Shown here: positions 1 to 6,197 of the stretch, piece after piece | Numbering within the stretch: the stretch's first letter is position 1 | How the letters are laid out: the number at the start of each line of letters is the position of its first letter | NCBI GenBank assembly: GCA_002327225.1 | Contig: DCUN01000036.1 | Span: 1 to 8,566, forward strand | DNA: 8,566 nucleotides | From: Desulfobulbaceae bacterium UBA2213 | GTDB lineage: Bacteria; Desulfobacterota; Desulfobulbia; Desulfobulbales; Desulfocapsaceae | Reading direction: 5' to 3' | Notes under the pieces: model-generated | Seen by the model: the letters and a program-made list of their open reading frames with translations, nothing else | What the model was told of the DNA's origin: nothing | The model's database searches: none | Program-made: the position numbers and the translations under genes

Positions 1-488
1 TCGCGGCTCCGGTGCGGGTGGTGAACAATCTGTTACAAGGAAAAGTTGCAGATGCGGGGATCGATTTCTCAAGATTTATAATTAACTCGACAGCAGGTGT
101 TTTAGGGTTTGGTGATCCGGCGTTGCGTTCATTCAAGCTTGAGCCTAAACCTGAAGATTTTGGACAGACGCTGGGGGTGTGGGGTCTCGGTGAGGGGCCG
201 TATCTCTGTCTGCCGATTTTTGGGCCATTGACGCTTCGTGATACCGTTGGTTTTACAGGTGACAGTTTAGCCCATCCTGCCACCTATGTCTTGAGTAAAC
301 CTCTCGAGGGGGCTGCTTATTATTCTGCTGATAAAGTGAATCTGCTGTCTTTAAACCCGGATCTGTATGAAGATATGAAACGATATTCACTGGATCCTTA
401 TATCTCCATGCGTCAGGTGTATCTGGACTACAGGCGGAACAAGATGCTGGATAGAGCAGTGAAAAATGAGATGATTAATCAGTTGTGA
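1..488 (+). CDS. mlaA: MlaA (VacJ) outer-membrane lipoprotein, 3' part
   Basis: C-terminal part of MlaA/VacJ, the outer-membrane lipoprotein of the Mla phospholipid-transport system. It forms a channel that removes phospholipids from the outer leaflet and passes them to periplasmic MlaC. The reading frame is open from base 3, so the start, signal peptide and lipobox Cys lie upstream of the window; about 161 residues are visible. Family hallmarks seen are PVRVVNNLLQGK at the visible N-terminus, INSTAGVLGFGDPA, the segment GVWGLGEGPYLCLPIFGP followed by LTLRDTVG, and a C-terminal DPYISMRQVYLDYRRNK, where family members usually have a similar basic tail. It ends with TGA 50 bases before mlaC, which supports a shared transcript and a direct partnership. 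No break or frameshift is visible in this part. The assignment is firm; only the missing N-terminus limits it. Confidence 0.95.
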   Translation, partial: AAPVRVVNNLLQGKVADAGIDFSRFIINSTAGVLGFGDPALRSFKLEPKPEDFGQTLGVWGLGEGPYLCLPIFGPLTLRDTVGFTGDSLAHPATYVLSKPLEGAAYYSADKVNLLSLNPDLYEDMKRYSLDPYISMRQVYLDYRRNKMLDRAVKNEMINQL

Positions 489-523
489 TGAAGATTTATG
501 TGCAGAAGATTACTGTAAAATTT

Positions 524-530
524 AAGGAAG
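524..530 (+). promoter_or_regulatory. Shine-Dalgarno site that decides the mlaC start
   Basis: AAGGAAG lies 8 bases before the ATG at 539. The frame is also open from a GTG at 485, but only the 539 start has both this site and an immediate signal peptide. Confidence 0.7.
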
Positions 531-538
531 ATGACGTT

Positions 539-1138
539 ATGAAATATGTAAATATTTTATTAGTATTGGTTTTTTGCTCACTTCTGCCTGTCGCTTCTGC
601 CCTGGCGGTTCCTGGGCCCACAGAGCAGTTAAGGCCTACGTTGCAGATCTTGATAGATATCTTGATTGATCCTTCCATAAAGGGAGAGGAGCATAAAGAG
701 GAACGACGTGCCAAGATTATGGGGCATGTAACCCAGCGCTTTGATTTTCGTGAGATGTCCCATCGTGTGATTGGCAGGGAATGGAAAAATTTGTCTCAAG
801 AGCAGCAGGACTCTTTTCAGGTCCTTTTTACCAAACTTCTTGAAAATGCCTATATAGGCAAGTTTGAGAGTTATTCAGGCCAGGAAATTCAGTATATGGG
901 AGAACGGATAAAGGACGACAGAGCGATTGTTTCAACCCGGATTGAAAATAATGGCCAGTTGATTCCTGTTGATTATATCATGATCAATAAAGAAGCTCGC
1001 TGGATGGTGTACGATATCAATATTGAAGGGGTGAGTCTGGTTCGCAATTATATGGAACAGTTCAAGTCTATCCTCCGTCGTGACAAGTTTGACGGTTTGG
1101 TAAAACTTCTGGAGGAAAAAAACAGAACTTTTGAATAA
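539..1138 (+). CDS. mlaC: MlaC periplasmic phospholipid-binding protein (Tol-Tol-Ttg2 family)
   Basis: Periplasmic shuttle of the Mla system that carries phospholipid between outer-membrane MlaA and the inner-membrane MlaFEDB transporter. The chosen ATG gives 199 residues, beginning with a signal peptide (MKYVNILLVLVFCSLLPVAS, then ALA), with likely cleavage after about residue 23. An in-frame GTG at 485 would add 18 residues in front of the signal and is unlikely. Family motifs follow: RFDFREMSHRVIGREW, LSQEQQDSFQVLFTKLLENAY, YSGQEIQYMG, IPVDYIMI and the strongly conserved YDINIEGVSLVRNYMEQF near the C-terminus. Length fits the family (about 190-215). It follows mlaA directly, and its last 8 bases overlap the next gene. 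The mlaE, mlaF and mlaD genes are not in the window and probably lie upstream. No odd features were seen. The assignment is firm from motifs and context. Confidence 0.95.
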   Translation: MKYVNILLVLVFCSLLPVASALAVPGPTEQLRPTLQILIDILIDPSIKGEEHKEERRAKIMGHVTQRFDFREMSHRVIGREWKNLSQEQQDSFQVLFTKLLENAYIGKFESYSGQEIQYMGERIKDDRAIVSTRIENNGQLIPVDYIMINKEARWMVYDINIEGVSLVRNYMEQFKSILRRDKFDGLVKLLEEKNRTFE

Positions 1139-1607
1139 TCCAGTATTTTCAGGGCAGCCTCTAGGGCTGGAACAGAAAGGCTATGCAGAGGTTTTTTCTT
1201 TTCTTGGCGTAGAAGAGCAGAAGCGGCTTCACTCTATGGTAACAGAAGTGACTCTTGAGCAGGATACGTTTCTGTTTGAGGTCGGCGATCCTGCGGCTGA
1301 GGTCTTTTTTCTGGTACAGGGGCGGGTGTCCGTACACAAAAAAACAGGCTTTCATCGCAAGATGCAGGTGGTGGCTATCCTCGAACCAGGGGCCATGGTG
1401 GGTGAGGCTGGTTTGCTGGCAGGACATATCCGTGGAGTAGGCGTCCGGGGGATCGAGAAATCGCTTCTTTTTTGTTTGGGGCGTCAGGACCTGGAAGCCC
1501 TTGAGCATACTGATTCTCAACTGGTCATCCAGCTCTTGAAACGATCGCTGTGGATAAGCAGCCTGCGTCTGGCGAAGACTGCTGAGCGCTTGGCTCAGGT
1601 CTTGTAG
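1131..1607 (+). CDS. Stand-alone cyclic-nucleotide-binding-like domain protein
   Basis: A 158-residue protein made almost entirely of one cupin-like cyclic-nucleotide-monophosphate-binding domain (Crp/PKA regulatory type). Seen are an entry helix (FLGVEEQKRLHSM, residues 24-36), the strand-turn LFEVGDPAAEVFFLVQGRVSV (residues 48-68 region), and a phosphate-binding-cassette-like stretch GEAGLLAGHIRG (residues 91-102) with Glu92 and Arg101 spaced as in PKA. The residue after Arg101 is Gly rather than the usual Ala or Ser, so ligand binding is uncertain. About 50 residues remain after the cassette, predicted helical, with no helix-turn-helix, so it should not be a transcription factor. The start is TTG at 1131, 8 bases inside mlaC. 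GGAGG (1111-1115) lies 15 bases upstream, which is far, and translational coupling is likely. A start at the Met of residue 36 would cut into the domain. Its role is unknown; context suggests signal-dependent control of Mla or lipid functions. Confidence 0.75.
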   Translation: MNNPVFSGQPLGLEQKGYAEVFSFLGVEEQKRLHSMVTEVTLEQDTFLFEVGDPAAEVFFLVQGRVSVHKKTGFHRKMQVVAILEPGAMVGEAGLLAGHIRGVGVRGIEKSLLFCLGRQDLEALEHTDSQLVIQLLKRSLWISSLRLAKTAERLAQVL

Positions 1608-1619
1608 TCAGGACGGTTT

Positions 1620-1643
1620 TTTGGCAGCCCTGTTGCTGGCAAA
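1620..1643 (+). repeat. Hairpin just after the CNBD-protein stop codon
   Basis: Arms TTTGGCAGC (1620-1628) and GCTGGCAAA (1635-1643) pair over 9 positions with one G-G mismatch, around the loop CCTGTT. There is no T tract after it on the plus strand, so it is not a classical intrinsic terminator. It could stabilise the 3' end of the mla transcript. Confidence 0.5.
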
Positions 1644-1664
1644 TGGAATTGATTCGTCCCTCGA

Positions 1665-1686
1665 TTTGTCACGATTGTGCGACAAA
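1665..1686. repeat. Inverted repeat, possible operator or stem
   Basis: TTTGTCAC (1665-1672) and GCGACAAA (1679-1686) are inverted copies with one mismatch, separated by 6 bases (GATTGT). The 8-6-8 geometry suits a dimeric DNA-binding protein, but the motif is not one I can name; it differs from the Crp (TGTGA-N6-TCACA) and FNR consensus. It lies about 150 bases upstream of the rpmF -35 box, so a terminator or stem role is equally possible. Confidence 0.35.
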
Positions 1687-1708
1687 GTTCTCGGCCTTGT
1701 TTTTTTTT
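1682..1708 (+). terminator. Weak intrinsic terminator candidate ending the mla operon
   Basis: ACAAAG (1682-1687) can pair with CCTTGT (1695-1700), with one A-C mismatch, around a 7-base loop. It runs straight into 9 consecutive T (1700-1708). The stem is short and not GC-rich, and it shares bases with the inverted repeat just upstream. The T tract and position between two operons support termination, but the stem is marginal. Confidence 0.35.
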
Positions 1709-1832
1709 CTGGCCATTCTCGTGAAAATTGTTTATTTTTAAATTTTTTGTGTGCTCAACTCTGTTGTGTGTGAAAAAAAGAAATATGCTGTCATGCTTGT
1801 AGGAAATCTCTGAGTATACCGACTGTGTGCGG

Positions 1833-1861
1833 TTGATCAGCAGGTTGTTTGTTAGTATAAG
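1833..1861 (+). promoter_or_regulatory. Sigma70-type promoter for rpmF-plsX-fabH
   Basis: TTGATC (1833-1838; 4 of 6 to TTGACA) and TATAAG (1856-1861; 5 of 6 to TATAAT) are separated by exactly 17 bases. Transcription would start near 1868, giving a leader of about 50 bases before rpmF. It is the best promoter match in the non-coding regions and sits where the fab operon should begin. Confidence 0.55.
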
Positions 1862-1919
1862 TGTACGTTCATTCAAATTTACCCTGAAAAACAGGTTTTG
1901 TTTTTTACCGGAGGATATT

Positions 1920-2108
1920 ATGGCCTTACCCAAGAGACGACATTCTCACTCTCGTACCCGTAAAAGAAGATCGCATGACGCACTCAGCGCGCCTGGTATG
2001 TCTACCTGTGGTGAGTGTGGTGCGCCAAAACAGCCACATCGTCTTTGCCCAAGTTGTGGAAAATACAAGGGTCGTACGGTTGTGAGCCTTGATGTTGATG
2101 TAGAATAG
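1920..2108 (+). CDS. rpmF: 50S ribosomal protein L32 (zinc-ribbon form)
   Basis: Ribosomal protein L32 (bL32), a small component of the large ribosomal subunit. The protein has 62 residues, a normal length. The N-terminus MALPKRRHSHSRTRKRRSHD is the typical basic tail that threads into rRNA. A zinc ribbon follows, with Cys30-x2-Cys33 (CGEC) and Cys43-x2-Cys46 (CPSC), so this is the zinc-binding form. The start is set by GGAGG at 1910-1914, 5 bases before ATG; the frame is open further upstream from 1827, but that would place the promoter and leader inside the gene. It is first in its operon, directly after a sigma70-like promoter, and 9 bases before plsX. The rpmF-plsX-fab linkage is widely conserved in bacteria. 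Identification is firm. Confidence 0.97.
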   Translation: MALPKRRHSHSRTRKRRSHDALSAPGMSTCGECGAPKQPHRLCPSCGKYKGRTVVSLDVDVE

Positions 2109-2117
2109 GGTGTAATC

Positions 2118-3137
2118 GTGCAGATTGCCCTGGATGCCATGGGCGGAGACCATGGTCCCGAGGAACTGATTGGCGGGGCATTGCTTGCCGTAAAACAAAG
2201 CAGTTTGCAAGTCACCTTGGTTGGTAACCAGCAGATTCTGCAGGCCCATCTTGACCGTTTGAGGTCTGACGACATCGGCTCGTCACAGATTCAGATTGTT
2301 CATGCTGCCGAGGTGGTGGAAATGGGTGAATCACCTGTTGATGCTATCCGCAAGAAAAAAGATTCCTCGGTTCTGGTTGCCTTTGAGCTCGTGCGTCAAG
2401 GTTTGGCTGATGCCGCCGTCAGTGCCGGAAATTCCGGGGCAACGATGGCTGCTGCCGTGCGTAAGCTTGGCCGGATGGAGCATGTATCACGGCCTGGAAT
2501 TGCGAGTATCTTTCCTACCTTGAAGAAGCCGGTCGTTATGATGGATGTTGGGGCAAATGTAGATTGCCGTCCCCAGCATCTTTTTCAATTTGCGGTCATG
2601 GCCTCTGCCTTTTCCCATATATTTGATATAGATCGTCCACGCATTGGCCTTCTCAGCATTGGTGAAGAAGTTGGCAAGGGCAATACCCTTGTTAAAGAAA
2701 CCTATGCCCGTCTTGCCGCCAGTTCGCTGAACTTTGTGGGAAATGTGGAGGGGCGTGACGTGTTTCAGGGCGATGTCGATGTTATCGTCTGTGATGGTTT
2801 TGTCGGCAATATCTGCCTGAAACTCAGTGAGGGCCTGGCCGGGGCTGCCATGCAGATGCTTAAAGACGAGATTATGAAATCAACTGCGGCCAAGATCGGT
2901 TATTTTCTGGCTCGTCCCGCCTTCCGTGCCTTTGCCAGGCGTGTGGATTATGCAGAATATGGCGGCGCACCCCTTCTCGGTGTCAATGGTATCGGTATTA
3001 TCTGTCATGGTAAATCCAGCGCTGAGGCGATTAAGAATGCAATCCTTGAAGCGGCCAAGATGGTAGAAAAACAGGTGAATCAGAGAATAATCGAAGGCCT
3101 TGCAGCAAATGCTCAGGACGAGGAGCTTGTAATCTGA
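2118..3137 (+). CDS. plsX: PlsX phosphate acyltransferase (acyl-ACP to acyl-phosphate)
   Basis: PlsX converts acyl-ACP plus phosphate into acyl-phosphate, the acyl donor for PlsY in the first step of phosphatidic acid synthesis. It is a peripheral enzyme at the inner face of the cytoplasmic membrane. The 339-residue length is usual. The N-terminus IALDAMGGDHGPEE is diagnostic. Further hallmarks are SAGNSGATMAAA (102-113), the VVMMDVGANVDCRPQHLFQFA segment around 139-159, GLLSIGEEVGKGN (177-189), NVEGRDVFQGDVDVIVCDGF around 209-228, GFVGNICLKLSEG, and YGGAPLLGVNG (281-291). The start is GTG at 2118 with AGGG (2107-2110) 7 bases upstream, partly inside the rpmF stop codon. Its TGA overlaps the fabH ATG by one base (TGATG), so the two are probably translationally coupled. 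No defect is seen. Confidence 0.97.
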   Translation: MQIALDAMGGDHGPEELIGGALLAVKQSSLQVTLVGNQQILQAHLDRLRSDDIGSSQIQIVHAAEVVEMGESPVDAIRKKKDSSVLVAFELVRQGLADAAVSAGNSGATMAAAVRKLGRMEHVSRPGIASIFPTLKKPVVMMDVGANVDCRPQHLFQFAVMASAFSHIFDIDRPRIGLLSIGEEVGKGNTLVKETYARLAASSLNFVGNVEGRDVFQGDVDVIVCDGFVGNICLKLSEGLAGAAMQMLKDEIMKSTAAKIGYFLARPAFRAFARRVDYAEYGGAPLLGVNGIGIICHGKSSAEAIKNAILEAAKMVEKQVNQRIIEGLAANAQDEELVI

Positions 3138-4111
3138 TGGGTACCGCTATTCTTGGGACAGGGGCCTATCTTCCAGAGCGGGTTATGACCAATCAGGATC
3201 TGGAAAAGATCATTGATACCAGCGACGAGTGGATACAGACCAGGACCGGGATTCGTACGCGTTGTATTGGTGGAAAAGGCGAAGAAACCTATCTCCTGGC
3301 GGCCAGGGCCGCGGTGTCAGCTTTAGAAATGGCCGGTGTCTCTGCTGTTGATATTGATCTTATTGTCGTGGCGACCATTTCTTCCCACATGCTTATGCCT
3401 TCCTGTGCCTGTTTTGTGCAGAAAGAGATTGGTGCCAGCAAGGCCTTTGCTTACGATATCAACGCCGCCTGTTCCGGGTTTGTCTATGCGCTTGACCTTG
3501 CTGATAAATATATTCAGGCAGATCCGGGCAAGAAGATTCTGGTGATCGGGGCAGAAGCCCTTTCCAGTCGTACCAACTGGGAAGATCGAAACACCTGTAT
3601 CATCTTTGGTGATGGTGCCGGTGCCGTTGTCCTCGGGGCTGTCGAGGGGGATCGCGGGGTGATCGGGGCCAGGCTGTTTTCAGATGGAAATCTGTGGAGT
3701 CTTCTGCACATGCACACAGCTCCCAGTTGTAATCCCGAACTGTTACAGTCTGCAAGCCCAGGTGTCCATATCGTCATGGAGGGTCGAGAGGTCTTCAAAT
3801 ATGCAGTAAAGGCCATGGAAGAGGCTATCCTGGCCCTGCTGGAGCAGGAACAGGTTGCGCTTGATGCTGTCAGTCTGGTTGTTCCGCATCAGGCAAATGT
3901 CCGTATCCTGAATAAGCTGGTCGAACGTCTGGGAATCGGTGCGGAAAAAGTTTTTATAAATGTTCAAAAATATGGTAATACATCGGCTGCTTCCATCCCG
4001 ATTGCCCTTGATGAGGCAAATCGGGCCTCCAGGATACAGGCCGGTGATATCGTTTTGCTTTGTTCCTTTGGCGGTGGTTTTACCTGGGGCGCAGCTTTGA
4101 TTCGCTGGTAA
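3137..4111 (+). CDS. fabH: 3-oxoacyl-ACP synthase III (FabH)
   Basis: FabH (KAS III) begins type II fatty acid synthesis by condensing an acyl-CoA primer with malonyl-ACP. The 324-residue length is typical. The catalytic triad is intact: Cys112 in DINAACSGFVYAL, His251 in VVPHQANVRI and Asn281 in YGNTSAASIPIAL. The N-terminal ILGTGAYLPERVMTN and DEWIQTRTGIRTR (30-42) are family signatures, as are IIFGDGAGAVVLG (155-167) and the C-terminal FGGGFTWGAALIRW. By my alignment, the position matching acyl-pocket Phe87 of E. coli FabH is Met87, which many homologues share, so primer choice cannot be read from it. ATG overlaps the plsX stop; GAGGAG (3120-3125) lies 11 bases upstream. Downstream there is no fabD, but a 110-base gap followed by an acyl-CoA dehydrogenase. 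Confidence 0.97.
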   Translation: MGTAILGTGAYLPERVMTNQDLEKIIDTSDEWIQTRTGIRTRCIGGKGEETYLLAARAAVSALEMAGVSAVDIDLIVVATISSHMLMPSCACFVQKEIGASKAFAYDINAACSGFVYALDLADKYIQADPGKKILVIGAEALSSRTNWEDRNTCIIFGDGAGAVVLGAVEGDRGVIGARLFSDGNLWSLLHMHTAPSCNPELLQSASPGVHIVMEGREVFKYAVKAMEEAILALLEQEQVALDAVSLVVPHQANVRILNKLVERLGIGAEKVFINVQKYGNTSAASIPIALDEANRASRIQAGDIVLLCSFGGGFTWGAALIRW

Positions 4112-4221
4112 GCACTTGTTCAAAATTTACCTCGATCCTGGAGTGGTTCGAATGGTATGAGAATTGGCAACAGACTGATCTGGCATGATTTTTCTTAACG
4201 ACTTCTAGTAAGGAGATACGA
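4112..4221 (+). other. 110-base gap between fabH and the acyl-CoA dehydrogenase gene
   Basis: This is the second largest gap inside the fab operon-like block. I found no convincing promoter: TTGGCA at 4164-4169 has no suitable -10 box at 16-18 bases, and the sigma54-like TGGCAT at 4181 lacks the GC of a -12 element. A small stem CAGA-CTGA-TCTG (4171-4182) is too short to matter. No terminator with a T tract is evident, so readthrough from fabH is plausible. Confidence 0.4.
4210..4215 (+). promoter_or_regulatory. Shine-Dalgarno site supporting a TTG start
   Basis: AAGGAG lies 6 bases before the TTG at 4222. No ATG or GTG is available in frame near it, and the protein start encoded from the TTG (MDYFLSEEQK) matches the usual acyl-CoA dehydrogenase N-terminus. 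Confidence 0.75.
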
Positions 4222-5376
4222 TTGGACTATTTTTTATCTGAAGAACAAAAGATGATCGTGGAGATCGCCCGTCAGATTACGGATGAGCGTATTATCCCTC
4301 AGCGGGCCGAGCTTGACGAGAATGATGCCTTTCCACGGGCAATCCTTAATGAGATGGCTCAGGCTGATCTTTTTGGCATCCCTATCCCTGAAGAGTTCGG
4401 CGGCTTTGGAGGAGGGTGTCTTGACATCGTCCTGGCTCTTGAGCAGTTAGGCCGTGGTTGTATCGGTGTGGGCACTGCCTTTGCCGCCAGTTCTTTAGGT
4501 GTCTATCCCATTCTGATTGCCGGCTCTCAGGAAATGCGCGAGAAATATCTCTCAGACGTGGCCAGCGGCAGGAAATTCGCGGCCTTTGGTTTGACCGAGG
4601 CCAACGCCGGTTCTGATGCCTCTGGCATTCAGACAACGGCGGTGCTTGATGGTGATGAGTGGGTCATAAACGGTACCAAACAATGGATCACCAATGGCGG
4701 GGAGGCCCAGATCTATACGATCGTTGCCATCACCGACCGGAGCCGCGGCGCGCGAGGCGCCTCCATGCTGGTGGTTGAAGAGGGTGATCCTGGTTTTTCC
4801 TGTGGACCGAAAGAGAAAAAGATGGGGATCAGGTCATCATCGACCACCGAGCTTATCTTTAAAGATTGTCGAATCCCGAAAGATCGTCTGATTGGTCGTA
4901 AGGGAACCGGTTTTATAACCGTCATGAAGACCCTTGATTCTTCCAGGCCCGGGATTGCGGCGCTGGGCTTAGGCCTGGCACAGGGGGCGCTTGACGAGGC
5001 TGCCACCTATGCCAAGCAGCGTGTCCAGTTCGGTAAGCCCATCATCGCCTTTCAGGCGGTGCAGCATATGCTTGCCGATATGGCTATTCAGCTTGAGGCG
5101 GCACGAGCCCTGGTCTATGGCGCGGCCAGGCATATCGATGCCCATCCCAATGATATGTCCAAGGTCTCTTCCATGTGCAAGGTCTTTGCCACGGATATGG
5201 CCATGAAGGTTGCCACTGACGCCGTGCAGGTGATGGGCGGCTATGGCTATATGCGTGAATATCCGGTGGAGAAGATGATGCGGGATGCCAAGATCCTGCA
5301 GATCTATGAGGGTACCAATCAGATTCAGCGCAATGTGGTTGGACAGGAACTGAACAAGGAATATGGCCGCACCTGA
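4222..5376 (+). CDS. Acyl-CoA dehydrogenase (short/medium-chain, butyryl-CoA dehydrogenase-like)
   Basis: FAD-dependent enzyme interconverting saturated acyl-CoA and trans-2-enoyl-CoA, exchanging electrons with ETF. The 384-residue length is standard. Seen are the N-terminal helical domain opening MDYFLSEEQKMIVEIARQI, the first signature GLTEANAGSDASG (123-135), the flavin-contacting WVINGTKQWITNGG (147-160), RVQFGKPIIAFQAVQHMLAD (267-286), and the second signature QVMGGYGYMREYPVEKMMRD (336-355). The catalytic base is Glu363 in IYEGTNQIQR, in the short/medium-chain position rather than the position used by isovaleryl- and long-chain enzymes. It reads like clostridial butyryl-CoA dehydrogenases, but chain length cannot be fixed from sequence. 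The start is TTG with a strong ribosome site. etfB follows after 21 bases and etfA after that, so its electron partner is encoded with it. Its position between fabH and fabG, where fabD usually lies, suggests a role in lipid synthesis rather than beta-oxidation; that is inference. Confidence 0.93.
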   Translation: MDYFLSEEQKMIVEIARQITDERIIPQRAELDENDAFPRAILNEMAQADLFGIPIPEEFGGFGGGCLDIVLALEQLGRGCIGVGTAFAASSLGVYPILIAGSQEMREKYLSDVASGRKFAAFGLTEANAGSDASGIQTTAVLDGDEWVINGTKQWITNGGEAQIYTIVAITDRSRGARGASMLVVEEGDPGFSCGPKEKKMGIRSSSTTELIFKDCRIPKDRLIGRKGTGFITVMKTLDSSRPGIAALGLGLAQGALDEAATYAKQRVQFGKPIIAFQAVQHMLADMAIQLEAARALVYGAARHIDAHPNDMSKVSSMCKVFATDMAMKVATDAVQVMGGYGYMREYPVEKMMRDAKILQIYEGTNQIQRNVVGQELNKEYGRT

Positions 5377-5397
5377 TCGGTGGGGTAACAGGATGGT

Positions 5398-6177
5398 ATG
5401 AAGATCATAGTCTGTATTAAACAGGTGCCTGATGCCAAGGATGTTCGTCTGGATCCCAAGACCAATACCCTGGCCCGCGAAGGTGTGCAGTCGATCATGA
5501 ATCCTTATGATCAGCATGCGGTGGAAGAGGCAGTGCGGTTAAAGGAACTCCTGGGTGGTGAGGTCACGGTCCTGAGTATGGGGCCGCCCCAGGCCGAAGA
5601 AGTCCTCAGGCAGGCTATTTCCTGTGGCGCTGATCATGCGGTCCTTGTCTCTGATCGGGCCTTTGCCGGAGCCGATACCTGGGCCACTTCCTACACCTTG
5701 GCCAAGGCGGTCAATGTTATTGGCGCCTTTGATCTTCTTTTGTGTGGAAAACAGGCCATTGACGGGGATACGGCCCAGGTTGGCCCGGGACTTGCCATGC
5801 GTCTGCAGATCCCCTATGTAACCTGCGTGCAGAAGGTGCGTCAGGCCACGGATTCCGGGCTGATACTGGAGCGGATGATGGATGATGGCTATGATGTCCT
5901 GGCGGTTGATCTTCCGGTACTGCTGACGGTGGTTAAAGATATCAACGAGCCCCGGGTTCCTTCTCTGAAAGGAAAAATGCGGGCCAAAAAGGTGGAGATC
6001 AGAAGATTGACGGCTGCCGATATCGGTGCTGATCCTGCCTGTATCGGTCTTCCCGGCTCTCCAACTCAGGTTGTAAAGGTCTTTCCTCCGGAGGCACGCT
6101 GTCAGCGGGCCGTATTTACTGGTAGCCTTGATGAGCAGATCAAACAGCTTGTTGACAGTTTACATCCGTATCTATAA
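5398..6177 (+). CDS. etfB: Electron transfer flavoprotein beta subunit, bifurcating-type motifs
   Basis: Beta subunit of ETF, which pairs with EtfA to carry electrons to or from the acyl-CoA dehydrogenase. The 259-residue length is typical. Motifs include the N-terminal MKIIVCIKQVPDAKDVRLDP, NPYDQHAVEEAVRLKE (35-50), FAGADTWATSYTLAKAV (89-105), and the C-terminal signature INEPRVPSLKGKMRAKK (182-198). Most telling is CGKQAIDGDTAQVGPG (116-131). Non-bifurcating mitochondrial-type EtfB has a different DDCNQTG-like sequence there and binds AMP, whereas the DGDTAQVGP form is typical of clostridial EtfB proteins that bind a second FAD as the bifurcating site (known for the family; comparison from memory). 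The start ATG has AGGA just upstream (5390-5393). It sits 21 bases after the dehydrogenase and 20 before etfA, as expected for one operon. Confidence 0.94.
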   Translation: MKIIVCIKQVPDAKDVRLDPKTNTLAREGVQSIMNPYDQHAVEEAVRLKELLGGEVTVLSMGPPQAEEVLRQAISCGADHAVLVSDRAFAGADTWATSYTLAKAVNVIGAFDLLLCGKQAIDGDTAQVGPGLAMRLQIPYVTCVQKVRQATDSGLILERMMDDGYDVLAVDLPVLLTVVKDINEPRVPSLKGKMRAKKVEIRRLTAADIGADPACIGLPGSPTQVVKVFPPEARCQRAVFTGSLDEQIKQLVDSLHPYL

Positions 6178-6197
6178 TACAGTCTGGAGAAAATGAA

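Larger units (their letters stand above)
1608..1919 (+). other. 312-base intergenic regulatory region between the mla and fab operons
   Basis: This stretch is AT-rich and contains no supported gene. Minus-strand frames across it run through the rpmF promoter and start codon and show no recognisable domain. From left to right it holds a hairpin directly after the upstream stop, an inverted repeat at 1665-1686, a weak terminator-like stem ending in a T tract at 1700-1708, an unstructured AT-rich stretch (about 1710-1830) in which I see nothing definite, and the rpmF promoter with a leader of about 50 bases. Confidence 0.7.

Noticed and set aside
126..136. CGTTCATTCAA occurs here and again at 1866-1876
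   Set aside because: An 11-base direct repeat, once inside mlaA coding sequence and once in the rpmF leader, with no matching flanks; compatible with chance.
485..538. Longer mlaC from GTG at 485
   Set aside because: It would bury the signal peptide 18 residues in and ignore the good ribosome site before ATG 539.
1595..1933. Minus-strand open frame of 112 codons over the mla-fab intergenic region
   Set aside because: It would run across the rpmF promoter, ribosome site and start; the protein resembles no family I know and owes its length to AT-rich sequence poor in stops on this strand.
4142..4156. GGTTCGAAT resembles a tRNA T-loop, possible tRNA remnant or attachment site
   Set aside because: No acceptor stem, anticodon arm or CCA-side pairing surrounds it, and no integrase or flanking repeat is present; a chance match is likely.
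4181..4195. Sigma54-like promoter upstream of the acyl-CoA dehydrogenase (TGGCAT)
   Set aside because: The -12 element lacks the required GC at the proper distance.
4969..5517. Minus-strand open frame of 182 codons opposite the acyl-CoA dehydrogenase and etfB
   Set aside because: His/Ile/Leu-rich low-information translation, crosses two real genes, no start signal; an antisense shadow.
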